This document shows positions 6,021-13,702 of a stretch of DNA of 15,367 nt, one piece after another (position 1 is the stretch's first letter; each line of letters begins with the position of its first letter). The translations under genes were made by a program, and so were the position numbers. The notes beneath the pieces were generated by a model. It was not told the DNA's origin and did no database searches. It saw only the letters and a program-made list of their open reading frames with translations. This stretch comes from JBBSHJ01 sp038253135 (GTDB lineage: Bacteria > Actinomycetota > Actinomycetes > Mycobacteriales > QHCD01): the NCBI GenBank assembly GCA_038253135.1, contig JBBSHJ010000077.1:1-15367 (forward strand), read 5' to 3'.

Positions 6021-7606
6021 GCACAGCACAGGCCAGCGCCGCCGCCGGCGCTCCACGCGCCCGGCACCCAGGCGTCACGCTCGCCGTCATCGCCGGCGCA
6101 CAGCTCATGATCGTGCTCGACGCGACCATCGTGAATATCGCCCTGCCGCACATGCAGCATGCGCTGAAGTTTTCCGACACCGGGCTCACCTGGGTGCTCA
6201 ACGCCTACACCCTGACCTTCGGCGGCCTGCTGCTGCTCGGCGGCCGCGCGGGCGACATCCTCGGCCGTCGCAGGGTCTTCATGTTCGGGATCGGGCTGTT
6301 CACGATCGCCTCGCTCGTCGGCGGATTCGCCCAGTCCTCCGGCTGGCTGCTCGCCGCCCGCGCGGTGCAGGGCGTCGGCGGTGCGATCGCCTCGCCGACG
6401 GCGCTGTCGCTGATCACCACCAACTTCGCCGAGGGCAAGGAGCGCAACCGTGCGTTCGGCGTGTTCGCGGCGGTCTCGGGCTCCGGTGCCGCGATCGGCC
6501 TGCTGCTCGGCGGCATGCTGACGCAGTGGCTGTCCTGGCGGTGGGTGCTGTTCGTGAATGCCCCGATCGGTCTCGCGTTGATCCTGCTGGTGCCGCTCTA
6601 CGTCGGCGAGTCGGCCCGTCGGCCGGGCCGCTTCGACGTGACGGGTGCGATCACCTCGACGGCCGGCATGACCGCCCTGGTCTACGCCTTCATCCACGCC
6701 GCCCAGGACAGCTGGGGCGACCGGCTGACGATCGGCGCCTTCGTCGCCGCCGGCGTGCTGCTCGCCGCGTTCGTCGCCAACGAGATGCGACACCGGCAAC
6801 CGGTGATGCCGATGCGGCTGTTCGCCAACCGCAACCGCTCCAGCGGCTACGTGGTGATGCTGGCCTTCGGCGCAGGGATGTTCGGCATGTTCTTCTTCCT
6901 CACCCTCTTCGTGCAGAACGTGCTGGGCTACAGCCCGCTCAAAGCCGGCCTCGCCTTCGTCCCGATCAGCTTCGCCATCGGGGTCAGTGCGCAGATCAGC
7001 TCCAACCTGATGCTGCGGATGGGACCGAAACCGTTCATGATGTCGGGCGCTGCGCTCTCCACCGGTGGGCTCTACTGGCTCTCGCTGATCGATCGGCACA
7101 GCGGCTATCCGTCGATTCTCGGTCCGATGCTGCTCTTCGGCTTCGGGATGGGGTTCATCTTCGTGCCCCTGACGATGATCGCGGTGTCCGGCGTGCGCAA
7201 TGAGGACACCGGCGCTGCGTCGGCGATGCTGAATGTCACCCAGCAGGTCGGGGGCTCGCTCGGGCTGTCGATCCTGACCACGTTCTTCAGCTCGGCGCAA
7301 AAGTCGGAGCAGACCAAGCTGGCCGGCTCCGAGCAGATGCACAGGTTCCTCGCGAGCCTCAACCCCAAGCAGCTCGCCGACTTCAAGGCCGGCAAGGTGC
7401 CGCCGCCCGCGGACATCACAAACCAGGTGCTCGCGCACGGCATCTCGACCGCCCTCGTCGCCGCGGTCGTCCTCGGTGCGATCGGGCTCGCGTTGACCTT
7501 CCTGATCCGCAACACCAAGGCTTCGGCTGCGGGGACTGGCGGCGACGCCGGCCACGAAACGGACGCGATCGCACCGGACGCCGAGCCGGCGCCCGCGCCC
7601 ATATAG
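6017..7606 (+). CDS. DHA2-family (EmrB/QacA-like, 14-helix) MFS drug exporter
   Basis: This 529-residue membrane transporter probably expels drugs or toxic hydrophobic compounds in exchange for protons. The family motifs are visible: D1 in helix 1 (LMIVLDATIVNIALP, about residues 30-44), motif A in the loop after helix 2 (GGRAGDILGRRRVF, about 75-88) and motif C in helix 5 (GSGAAIGLLLGG, about 155-166). Hydrophobic segments fit 14 helices, including the two extra central helices and a larger loop (about 430-475) before the last one. The tail (ATGTGG...DAEPAPAPI) is low-complexity. The ATG at 6017 overlaps the stop of the six-codon leader ORF. The divergent TetR gene and operator suggest substrate-induced expression. 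The substrate is not predictable. Confidence 0.93.
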   Translation: MSTAQASAAAGAPRARHPGVTLAVIAGAQLMIVLDATIVNIALPHMQHALKFSDTGLTWVLNAYTLTFGGLLLLGGRAGDILGRRRVFMFGIGLFTIASLVGGFAQSSGWLLAARAVQGVGGAIASPTALSLITTNFAEGKERNRAFGVFAAVSGSGAAIGLLLGGMLTQWLSWRWVLFVNAPIGLALILLVPLYVGESARRPGRFDVTGAITSTAGMTALVYAFIHAAQDSWGDRLTIGAFVAAGVLLAAFVANEMRHRQPVMPMRLFANRNRSSGYVVMLAFGAGMFGMFFFLTLFVQNVLGYSPLKAGLAFVPISFAIGVSAQISSNLMLRMGPKPFMMSGAALSTGGLYWLSLIDRHSGYPSILGPMLLFGFGMGFIFVPLTMIAVSGVRNEDTGAASAMLNVTQQVGGSLGLSILTTFFSSAQKSEQTKLAGSEQMHRFLASLNPKQLADFKAGKVPPPADITNQVLAHGISTALVAAVVLGAIGLALTFLIRNTKASAAGTGGDAGHETDAIAPDAEPAPAPI

Positions 7607-7632
7607 CCAGGCACACATATAGCCAGGCACAC
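7601..7632. repeat. 16-bp perfect tandem duplication over the MFS stop codon
   Basis: ATATAGCCAGGCACAC occurs at 7601-7616 and again, directly adjoining, at 7617-7632. The first copy contains the exporter's last codon (ATA) and its TAG stop (7604-7606). It looks like a recent slippage duplication. Confidence 0.85.
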
Positions 7633-7639
7633 AGGGAGC

Positions 7640-7663
7640 CGGACGCCCGTGGAGACGGGTCCG
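7640..7663 (+). terminator. Hairpin after the MFS gene, possible terminator
   Basis: CGGAC-gc-CCGT (7640-7650) pairs with ACGGGTCCG (7655-7663) across a GGAG tetraloop. This makes a 9-bp GC-rich stem with a two-base bulge, 34 bases after the stop. No U-tract follows, which is frequent in high-GC actinomycetes, so termination activity is uncertain. Confidence 0.4.
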
Positions 7664-7821
7664 GGACGGGTAGCTCGCCGCCCGCACGTTTGAGCTGGTC
7701 CAGTGAATTCACCTACTCGTAGCCCCCCGTCACCCGTCAGGTCTTGATCGGCTGGCTCGCGGTGGTCACTCTGACCATCGCGGACCAGCCGTCATTTTCA
7801 TCCGGATCCACGAGGCGTCGC

Positions 7822-10800
7822 GTGAGTTCTGCTACCCACCGCCGGGGACGGCGTACCGCCCTCGCCGCATTGCTCGCCGCCGCCACGGCCACACTGTGCG
7901 CCGTGACTACAACGGGCCCGCACTCCACCGCGGGCCGCGCTGCGGCGGCCGAAGCGCCGTCCTGGCTGCCGCCGACGCCGGATCAGTGGCCGCTCGTCGT
8001 CGATGAGCAGCAGAGCGCGCCGACGACGCTGACCCGCGGCGTCGAGCACTACACCGACAACCTGCAGACCACCGGCGGGGCGCAGCGCGGGAACATCCTC
8101 GACGTCGATCTGACCGACCCCAACGTGCGCTTCGGCGTGGTGCAGGCCGACGATCACCTGACCGCTCCGGCCGACGAGGTGCCGACGTCGATGGCCCGCC
8201 GTACCGGGGCGGTTGCCGGCATCAACGGCGACTTCTTCGAGATCAACTCGACCGGCCGGGCCGAGGGCATCGTCCTCATCGGCGGGCGGCTGGTGAAATC
8301 GCCGCGGGCGGACCGGCCGTGGAACCTGTGGGTACGCCGCGACGGCAGCATCGGCATGGGCGCCGCCGGCTACAGCGGCACGGTAACGGCGGGAACGGCG
8401 AGCAACCCGATCACGTCGGTCAACAACGTCCCTGACCTCACCGGTAACGGGCTGGTGCGGGTCACCCCCGATCTGGGTACGCCGGCACCGATCCCGGCCT
8501 CGGTGCTCGCGCATGGGCACCGCGACGGCGACGCCCTGGTCGTCGACGCCGTCTCCAGCGGCGTCACCGACCTGCCACAGCTTTCGGCCGGCACCGAGGA
8601 TCTGGTCGGGGTGGGTACGTCGGGAGCGTGGCTGAGCGCCCACGCGCGTCCCGGCACCCGGATCACCGTCACCGAGAACGTCACCTACAGCGACGGCACC
8701 GCCGACGCCGATGTCGCCCAGGCCCTCAGCGGCGGGGCGATCCTGGTCAAGGACGGTGCCCGCGCCGTGCCCGATCAGGGACCGGGCGAGAACAACATCG
8801 CCAACCCGGAGACCGCCCTCGGCGTCACCCGGGACGGCAAGCGCACGGTCATGCTCACCTTCGACGGGCACCAGTCCGAGGGCATCGCCCAGGGCCTCGC
8901 CCGCCCGCAGCTGGCGGCCTGGCTGATCCAGCACGGCGTCTACAACGCGATCCTGTTCGACAGCGGCAGCTCCACCCAGATGGTCGGCCGGGTCCCCGGT
9001 GACACCCAGGCGAGCGTGCTCAACGTGCCCTCCGACGGGCACGAGCGCCCGGTCGCCAACGGCCTGTTCCTCTACAGCGCCCGCACCCGGCCCGGTCGCC
9101 CCGCCACCGCGGTCGCCAACGACGGCAAGGCACTGACACTGCTCTCCGGTACGACGGTCCCCGCGCCGGTGTACGCGCTGGACGATCTCGGCAACCCGGC
9201 CCAGGGCGCGGTGTCGGTGCGCGTCGTACCGGCGTCGATCGCCGGCGTCACCGGTACGACGCTGCACGCCCATGCGCCCGGCACCGGGACGCTGAGCGTC
9301 ACCGCCGGCCGGGCCCGCACGAGCATCCCGTTGCAGGTGGTCGACCACGTCGCAAAGATCTCGGTCACGCCCGCGCAGGCGGACCTCGGCAACGGCGCGA
9401 AGCAGATGTTCACGGCGGCGGCGACGGCGGCCGACGGCAGCGACGTCCTGCTGCCCGCCGACGCGTTCAGCTGGTCGGCCATCCCCGCCGGGCTCGGCGC
9501 GGTCACACCGGCCGGTTCCTTCACCGCCGCGGCGACCGGCAGCGTGCTGGGCACCGTCGATGCGAGCGCCGGCGGTGCGACCGGCAGCGCCAGCGTCGCG
9601 GTCGGGCAGACACCGGTCGGCATCGACCCGCTGACCGACGTCTCGACGTGGGGCGTCAGCGACTCCTACATGAATGTCTACCCGCGCCGGGTTCCGAGTC
9701 CGGGCCCGCACCAGTCGCAGAACGGCAACCTGTCCTTCGCCCCCGACGTCAGCCCACCCGGCAGCACCGCCGGCTCGTTCAAGGTGCATTACAACTACGC
9801 GAAGGCGGACAAGACCTACGACTTCGACGTCTTCCTCAACGATCCGGAATCCGAGCAGATCCCTGTCCGCGACGGCCAGGCGCCGATCGGCATCGGCCTG
9901 TGGGCGAAGGGCAACGCCGATCTCGCCAGCCGTCCGGGCGCCGTCCTCGCGCCCGGCATCGTCAGCCTGAACGTCGGCTACTGGCAGTCCACCAACCAGC
10001 CGACCAGCATCTATCCCACCGGCATCACCTTCGACGGCTGGCAGTACGTCGTGGCCAAGCTGCCGGCCGGAATGCAGTTCCCGCTGCGGATGAACTACCT
10101 CGCTCTGGTCGTGATCAAGCCCGATCACGACCTTTCCGGCGACGTCTACTTCGGCGGGCTGCAGGCGCTCTACTCCCCCCGCCCGCCGACGACCAAGCCC
10201 TACGTGCCGCTGCCGGACAACCCGTCCTGGCTGCGGTTCACCGATCCGGGCTCCTTCGCCGCCGGCGGTACGACGGTCGCGGCGCTGGACGACGCGCACG
10301 TCGTGTCGACCGCGACCGCGGCGACCGGGCCGGCGGTGATGCGCAGCATTGCCGGGGACGTGGCGCAGCTGCCCGACCCGGCCAGGCCGGACGTCGTACA
10401 GGCGCTCGGTGACATGCCCGACTCGGGCACGCCCGACAACCTCGCCTACGCCAAGTCGCTGCTCGCCGCGATCGGGGCGCCGTACCATGACGCGCCCGGC
10501 AACCACGAGATCACGCAGGGCGCCAATCCCGAGAACGGCAACTTCGCGCAGGCCTTCGGCGACACGCATTACGCGTATGACATCGGCGATGGCGACGCCG
10601 CGGCGCGGGCGATCGTCACCGACTCCAGCCATATCGGCATCACCGCGTCGGATCCGTTCCAGGTGCCCGCTCTGCCGGGGGCGGGTGGCGACTTCCGCTC
10701 GCAGTACCTCTGGCTCGCCGACCAGCTCGAGCACAACACCAAGAAGGTCGCCATCGTCGCCACGCACACGCCGGCGTACGACCCGCACCCCCGCGCCGAC

Positions 10801-11229
10801 AGCCAGTTCACCGATCGGTGGGAGGCGCAGATGTACGAAGCGCTGCTCGCCCGCTACCAGCGCACCCATCCCGGCGTGCACGTGCTGCTGCTCGCAGGGC
10901 ACGCCCGCGGGTTCGCCGAGGAGCTCCTCGACCCGGCGGGGACAGCGACGTCCACGGGGCTGCCCAACTTCGTCGTCGCCGACGCCGGGTCGCCGCCCTA
11001 CGCGACGCCGGATGAGGGCGGCTTCTACCACTACGCGCTGTTCCACGTCGGCGCTGACGGCACCGTGCAGTTCGCCGTCCAGCCGGTGCTCGCGTCGGTG
11101 GCGATCGCGGCGCCGGCGCCGCTGGCTCTCGGCGGGACCGAGACGCTCACCGCGACCGGCACGTCGGTCTCCGGCACGGACCTGCCGGCCATCGCGGTGC
11201 CGATCGCCGACCCCGTGTCGCGCGCGTAG
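7822..11229 (+). CDS. Secreted phosphodiester glycosidase / metallophosphoesterase multidomain protein (truncated by TAG)
   Basis: The start is GTG 7822, with GAGG six bases upstream. A TTG at 7744 would add 26 unlikely residues before the signal peptide. The n-region HRRGRR and a hydrophobic stretch (about 12-31) form a signal peptide, with cleavage probably near AAAA-EAP (residue 43). An NAGPA-type phosphodiester glycosidase domain spans about 95-420, with GINGDFF (133-139), ETALGVTRDG and the DSGSSTQM loop (about 380-387). Ig-like/beta modules follow to about 790. A calcineurin-like metallophosphoesterase domain comes next, with DAH (824-826), GDMPDSG (863-869), PGNHE (892-896), THTP (His982) and GHARG (1026-1030; the usual GHxH has lost its second His). 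A Big2-like Ig domain begins near 1090 and is cut by TAG at codon 1136. It probably acts outside the cell on sugar-phosphate polymers such as teichoic acids (inference). Confidence 0.85.
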   Translation: MSSATHRRGRRTALAALLAAATATLCAVTTTGPHSTAGRAAAAEAPSWLPPTPDQWPLVVDEQQSAPTTLTRGVEHYTDNLQTTGGAQRGNILDVDLTDPNVRFGVVQADDHLTAPADEVPTSMARRTGAVAGINGDFFEINSTGRAEGIVLIGGRLVKSPRADRPWNLWVRRDGSIGMGAAGYSGTVTAGTASNPITSVNNVPDLTGNGLVRVTPDLGTPAPIPASVLAHGHRDGDALVVDAVSSGVTDLPQLSAGTEDLVGVGTSGAWLSAHARPGTRITVTENVTYSDGTADADVAQALSGGAILVKDGARAVPDQGPGENNIANPETALGVTRDGKRTVMLTFDGHQSEGIAQGLARPQLAAWLIQHGVYNAILFDSGSSTQMVGRVPGDTQASVLNVPSDGHERPVANGLFLYSARTRPGRPATAVANDGKALTLLSGTTVPAPVYALDDLGNPAQGAVSVRVVPASIAGVTGTTLHAHAPGTGTLSVTAGRARTSIPLQVVDHVAKISVTPAQADLGNGAKQMFTAAATAADGSDVLLPADAFSWSAIPAGLGAVTPAGSFTAAATGSVLGTVDASAGGATGSASVAVGQTPVGIDPLTDVSTWGVSDSYMNVYPRRVPSPGPHQSQNGNLSFAPDVSPPGSTAGSFKVHYNYAKADKTYDFDVFLNDPESEQIPVRDGQAPIGIGLWAKGNADLASRPGAVLAPGIVSLNVGYWQSTNQPTSIYPTGITFDGWQYVVAKLPAGMQFPLRMNYLALVVIKPDHDLSGDVYFGGLQALYSPRPPTTKPYVPLPDNPSWLRFTDPGSFAAGGTTVAALDDAHVVSTATAATGPAVMRSIAGDVAQLPDPARPDVVQALGDMPDSGTPDNLAYAKSLLAAIGAPYHDAPGNHEITQGANPENGNFAQAFGDTHYAYDIGDGDAAARAIVTDSSHIGITASDPFQVPALPGAGGDFRSQYLWLADQLEHNTKKVAIVATHTPAYDPHPRADSQFTDRWEAQMYEALLARYQRTHPGVHVLLLAGHARGFAEELLDPAGTATSTGLPNFVVADAGSPPYATPDEGGFYHYALFHVGADGTVQFAVQPVLASVAIAAPAPLALGGTETLTATGTSVSGTDLPAIAVPIADPVSRA

Positions 11230-11364
11230 ACGAGCTCGGACCCGACGGTGGCGACGGTCGACCGGCGCACCGGCGCGGTGCACGCGATCGGTGCCGGCAC
11301 GACGAGCATCACGCTGCGGGCCGGCGGTGTGCGCGCCACCGCCACGGTGACCGTCACGGGATGA
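11227..11364 (+). pseudogene. In-frame TAG and the cut-off end of the Ig-like (Big2) domain
   Basis: After the TAG at 11227-11229 the same frame stays open for 44 codons to TGA 11362-11364. It encodes the second half of a bacterial Ig-like group 2 domain: TSSDPTVATVDRRTG, then AVHAIGAGTTSITLRAGG and RATATVTVTG. The first half lies just before the TAG (VAIAAPAPLALGGTETLTATG). The SSDPTVATVD strand is usually preceded by an aromatic residue, so the TAG most simply replaces a Tyr codon (TAC/TAT) by one base change. With the TAG read as sense the protein is 1180 residues. It may be a nonsense mutation or a sequencing error. Confidence 0.8.
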
Positions 11365-11400
11365 GCAGCACGAAGCGCGCGAGCGCCCGCGCTGCGGCGG

Positions 11401-11418
11401 TAATGTCGTTGTCGTACG
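11401..11418 (+). promoter_or_regulatory. Possible promoter/operator of the blaI-M56 operon
   Basis: The 84-base gap before the BlaI-type gene holds TAATGT (11401-11406), a TANNNT -10-like hexamer. A tandem TGTCGT TGTCGT (11404-11415) overlaps it, followed by ACG. No good -35 is visible. BlaI-family repressors commonly bind sites overlapping their own promoter; the specific site is only a candidate. Confidence 0.25.
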
Positions 11419-11448
11419 CACGCCGAGCCTGACCGCGGGAGCCGCTCC

Positions 11449-11832
11449 ATGCCACGACGACGGGAATCCGGCCGCCTGGAGGCGGAGGTGCTCTCGATCC
11501 TGTGGGGTGCGAGCCAGCCGCTGGCACCGGCCGAGGTCCGCGACGCGGTGGCCGGCGACCTTGCCTACACGACCGTGATGACGATCCTCGGCCGCCTGTA
11601 CGACAAGGGCGCCGTACGCCGGGAGCGGCGCGGCCGGGCCTACGCCTACACCGCCGTGCTGGACGAGCCCGGGCTGGCCGCCGCCAAGATGTGGGCTTCG
11701 GTCGACGGGCACCGCGACCGCGAGGCCGTCCTCGCCCGCTTCGTCGACGGCCTGTCCGACGACGACGAGCGGCTGCTGCGGTCGGTGCTCGCCTCCGGAG
11801 CCGACGAGCTGCGCGAGTCCCGGCCGCACTGA
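11449..11832 (+). CDS. BlaI/MecI/CopY-family winged-helix repressor
   Basis: This 127-residue protein has the BlaI winged-helix at about 8-70: LEAEVLSILWGASQPLAP, then AEVRDAVAG and LAYTTVMTILGRLYDKGAV, with the wing RRERRGRAYAYTAV. A helical dimer domain follows (about 80-125). Family members are dimeric repressors released when a partner membrane metalloprotease cleaves or inactivates them. The ATG at 11449 has GGGAG (11437-11441) with a 7-base spacer. The TGA overlaps the ATG of the M56-type gene (TGATG at 11830-11834), so the two are translated as a coupled pair. No beta-lactamase or penicillin-binding-protein gene is in view, so the regulated genes are unknown; the secreted enzyme just upstream is one candidate. 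Confidence 0.92.
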   Translation: MPRRRESGRLEAEVLSILWGASQPLAPAEVRDAVAGDLAYTTVMTILGRLYDKGAVRRERRGRAYAYTAVLDEPGLAAAKMWASVDGHRDREAVLARFVDGLSDDDERLLRSVLASGADELRESRPH

Positions 11833-12773
11833 TGCACGTCAGCGTCTACCTTCCGTTTCTCCTCAGCGCGCTCTTCGGCGCGCTGATGCCGGCGCTGTCC
11901 CGCCGGCTGCCGCCGCACCACGCCACCTGGCTGCTGTCGGTGGGTGCGGCCGTCCTCGCGGTCACCAGCGCCGGCTGCCTGACGCTGCTCGCCCTCACCG
12001 CCGCCGCCCGGGTGCCACCGATCGCCGCCGCCGGCGACCTGTCGATCGCGGCATTGACCAGACACGACCCCGTCCACGAGCCGATCGCCCTGGCCGCCGT
12101 CGGCGCCGTCATCGTGCTGGCCGCCGTCTTCGCCCGTGCGCTGGTACGACGGGTGCTTGCGATCGGGCAGATCTACCGATCGGCCCGCGAGCTGCCGGGC
12201 ACACAGCTCGTCGTCGTGGTCGACACCGCCGACGACGCGGCCGCGGTGGCCTGCGCCGTGCCCGGCCGGGTGGGACGGATCCTCGTCTCCCGCGACCTGC
12301 TCACCGGGCTGCCGCCCGACCAGCGCGCGGCGCTCCTCGGGCACGAGTGGTCGCATCTGGCCCATCGGCATTACCTGCACCAGGCCGTCGTCGACGTCGC
12401 GGCGACGCTCAACCCGTTCCTGCGAAGCCTGCCCGCCGCGACGCGCTTCACCACGGAGCGCTGGGCCGACGAGGACGCCGCGGCCGCCACCGGTGACCGG
12501 GCGGTCCTGGCCCGGACCGTCGCCGCCGCGGGCCTGATGAGCCGCGGCGCCCGGAGCGCCGTGGCGTCCGCCGTCGCCCTGCCGGCCGGCGGCAGCGCCG
12601 TACCGCAGCGGGTCCGCGCCCTGCTCGCCGAACCGCCGCGGCGCCGGCCGGGCGTCACCGCGGTCGCCGCCGCCCTGGTCATGCTCGCCGGCGTGGCCGC
12701 GACCGACGCGACCTGGGATGCCCACCAGATGTTGGAGCGCGCGCAGGACGTGAGCGCCGCGCGATCGGCCTGA
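11832..12773 (+). CDS. M56-family (BlaR1-like) membrane metallopeptidase
   Basis: This 313-residue protein has membrane helices at about 5-22, 31-58, 84-107 and near the C-terminus (about 275-292). A zinc-peptidase core lies between helices 3 and 4. The zinc motif HEWSH (HExxH) is at 171-175 in ALLGHEWSHLAHRHYLH, and a likely third ligand is Glu209 in ERWADEDAA. It lacks the large extracellular penicillin-binding sensor domain of BlaR1/MecR1, as is usual for actinobacterial BlaI partners. It therefore probably senses by another route and cleaves or otherwise inactivates its BlaI partner. ATG 11832 overlaps the repressor's stop codon. Earlier in-frame codons reach into the BlaI gene but encode nothing recognisable. 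Confidence 0.88.
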   Translation: MHVSVYLPFLLSALFGALMPALSRRLPPHHATWLLSVGAAVLAVTSAGCLTLLALTAAARVPPIAAAGDLSIAALTRHDPVHEPIALAAVGAVIVLAAVFARALVRRVLAIGQIYRSARELPGTQLVVVVDTADDAAAVACAVPGRVGRILVSRDLLTGLPPDQRAALLGHEWSHLAHRHYLHQAVVDVAATLNPFLRSLPAATRFTTERWADEDAAAATGDRAVLARTVAAAGLMSRGARSAVASAVALPAGGSAVPQRVRALLAEPPRRRPGVTAVAAALVMLAGVAATDATWDAHQMLERAQDVSAARSA

Positions 12774-12805
12774 TCCACCTACGCCGCGCAGGGGTGGGCT
12801 TGCAT

Positions 12806-12826
12806 CTCAGCGGCGCGGTCGCTGAG
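12806..12826. terminator. Hairpin between convergent genes, possible bidirectional terminator
   Basis: CTCAGCG (12806-12812) and CGCTGAG (12820-12826) form a perfect 7-bp stem with a 7-base loop, in the 131-base gap between the convergent M56 and SDR genes. A second potential stem, GGCGCC (12895-12900) with GGCGCC (12908-12913), encloses the SDR stop codon. No U-tract is present on either strand. Position and symmetry suggest termination for both genes. Confidence 0.4.
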
Positions 12827-12904
12827 GCGGTGCCGGCCGTCGTCTCCGCGCCGATGTTGTACCCGGCGTGAGCGTCGGCGCCCCGCTCGAGGCCGGCGCC
12901 TAGC

Positions 12905-13702
12905 TCAGGCGCCGTGCGTCGCGCGGGCCATGTCGAGATGGCCCGCGGTGAGCCCGCCGTCGACCGGCAGCACGACACCGGTGATGAAGGCCGCGCGAGT
13001 CGACGCGAGGAACGACGCGGCCTCGGCGACATCGCGCGGCTCGCCGACCTCGCCGCCGGGGTACCACCGCGCGAGATGCTCGAGCACACCGGCATCCTCG
13101 GCCAGGCGCTTGTCCAACACCGGAGTGCGGATCGTTCCCGGCGCGATCGCGTTGACCCGGACCCGATCGGCGGCGTAGCGGACGGCGAGGCTGCGGGTGA
13201 GCGAGATCAGCGCGGCCTTGGCCGCGCTGTAGGCGGGGTGCCCGAAGTAGACGAGACCGTTCACGGACGCGATGTTGACGATGCTGCCGCGGCCGGCATC
13301 GATCATGCCGGGCATCGCCGCCCGGGCACAGTTGACGGCGCCCTTGACCGCGACGTCGTACGCCCGCTGCCAGACGGCCGGCTCGGCGGTCAGGAAGTCC
13401 TCGTCGTCGCAGATCCCCGCATTGTTGACGACGACGTCGACCGGACCGAGCTCGGCGGCCGCGGCCCGCACGGTGCGAGCGCAGTCGGTCTCGTCGGTGA
13501 CGTCGAGAGCCGCGGGGTACGCCGCGTGCCCGCCCGCACGCAACGTCGCCGCCACTTCGGCGGCCGCGTCGCCGTCGAGATCGGCGACGACCACCGCGGC
13601 TCCGGCAGTGGTGAATGTTTGTACGATCGCGGCGCCGATGCCGCCAGCCGCGCCGGTGACGAGCGCGACCCGCCCGGCGAGCTCGGGCTCAGCCGGCGGC
13701 AA
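12905..13702 (-). CDS. Short-chain dehydrogenase/reductase (SDR), NAD(H)-type
   Basis: This is a classical SDR of about 265 residues. Visible motifs are the Rossmann glycine motif TGAAGGIG (16-23), Asp41 at the end of the second strand (VVVADLDGD), which favours NAD over NADP, NNAG (93-96), and catalytic Ser146 in NIASVNG. The active-site YSAAK has Tyr158 and Lys162; APGTIRTP and the C-terminal GVVLPVDGGLTAGH follow. The frame is open further upstream to 13978, but that part is an antisense-like run inside the diguanylate cyclase gene. The only plausible start near the fold is TTG 13702, which overlaps the upstream gene by 14 bases. No strong ribosome site is seen, so translational coupling is likely. 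The substrate (an alcohol or ketone) is unknown. Confidence 0.88.
   Translation of the reverse strand: MPPAEPELAGRVALVTGAAGGIGAAIVQTFTTAGAAVVVADLDGDAAAEVAATLRAGGHAAYPAALDVTDETDCARTVRAAAAELGPVDVVVNNAGICDDEDFLTAEPAVWQRAYDVAVKGAVNCARAAMPGMIDAGRGSIVNIASVNGLVYFGHPAYSAAKAALISLTRSLAVRYAADRVRVNAIAPGTIRTPVLDKRLAEDAGVLEHLARWYPGGEVGEPRDVAEAASFLASTRAAFITGVVLPVDGGLTAGHLDMARATHGA

Noticed and set aside
5930..7687. 585-codon open frame on the minus strand opposite the exporter
   Set aside because: It has low-complexity Glu/Arg/His-rich composition and lies antisense to a gene with all DHA2 motifs.
7744..7821. TTG 7744 as the start of the secreted glycosidase
   Set aside because: It would put 26 residues, including an unrelated hydrophobic segment, before the HRRGRR signal peptide. 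GTG 7822 has a GAGG ribosome site at proper distance.
11230..11364. The segment after the amber codon as a separate small gene
   Set aside because: It has no start codon with a ribosome site, and its content is exactly the second half of the Ig-like domain that begins before the TAG.
7798..11829. 1343-codon open frame on the minus strand opposite the glycosidase and BlaI genes
   Set aside because: It is an antisense artefact of high-GC coding bias. Its translation is Arg/Gly/Asp-rich low-complexity sequence without domains, while the plus strand encodes clear protein families.
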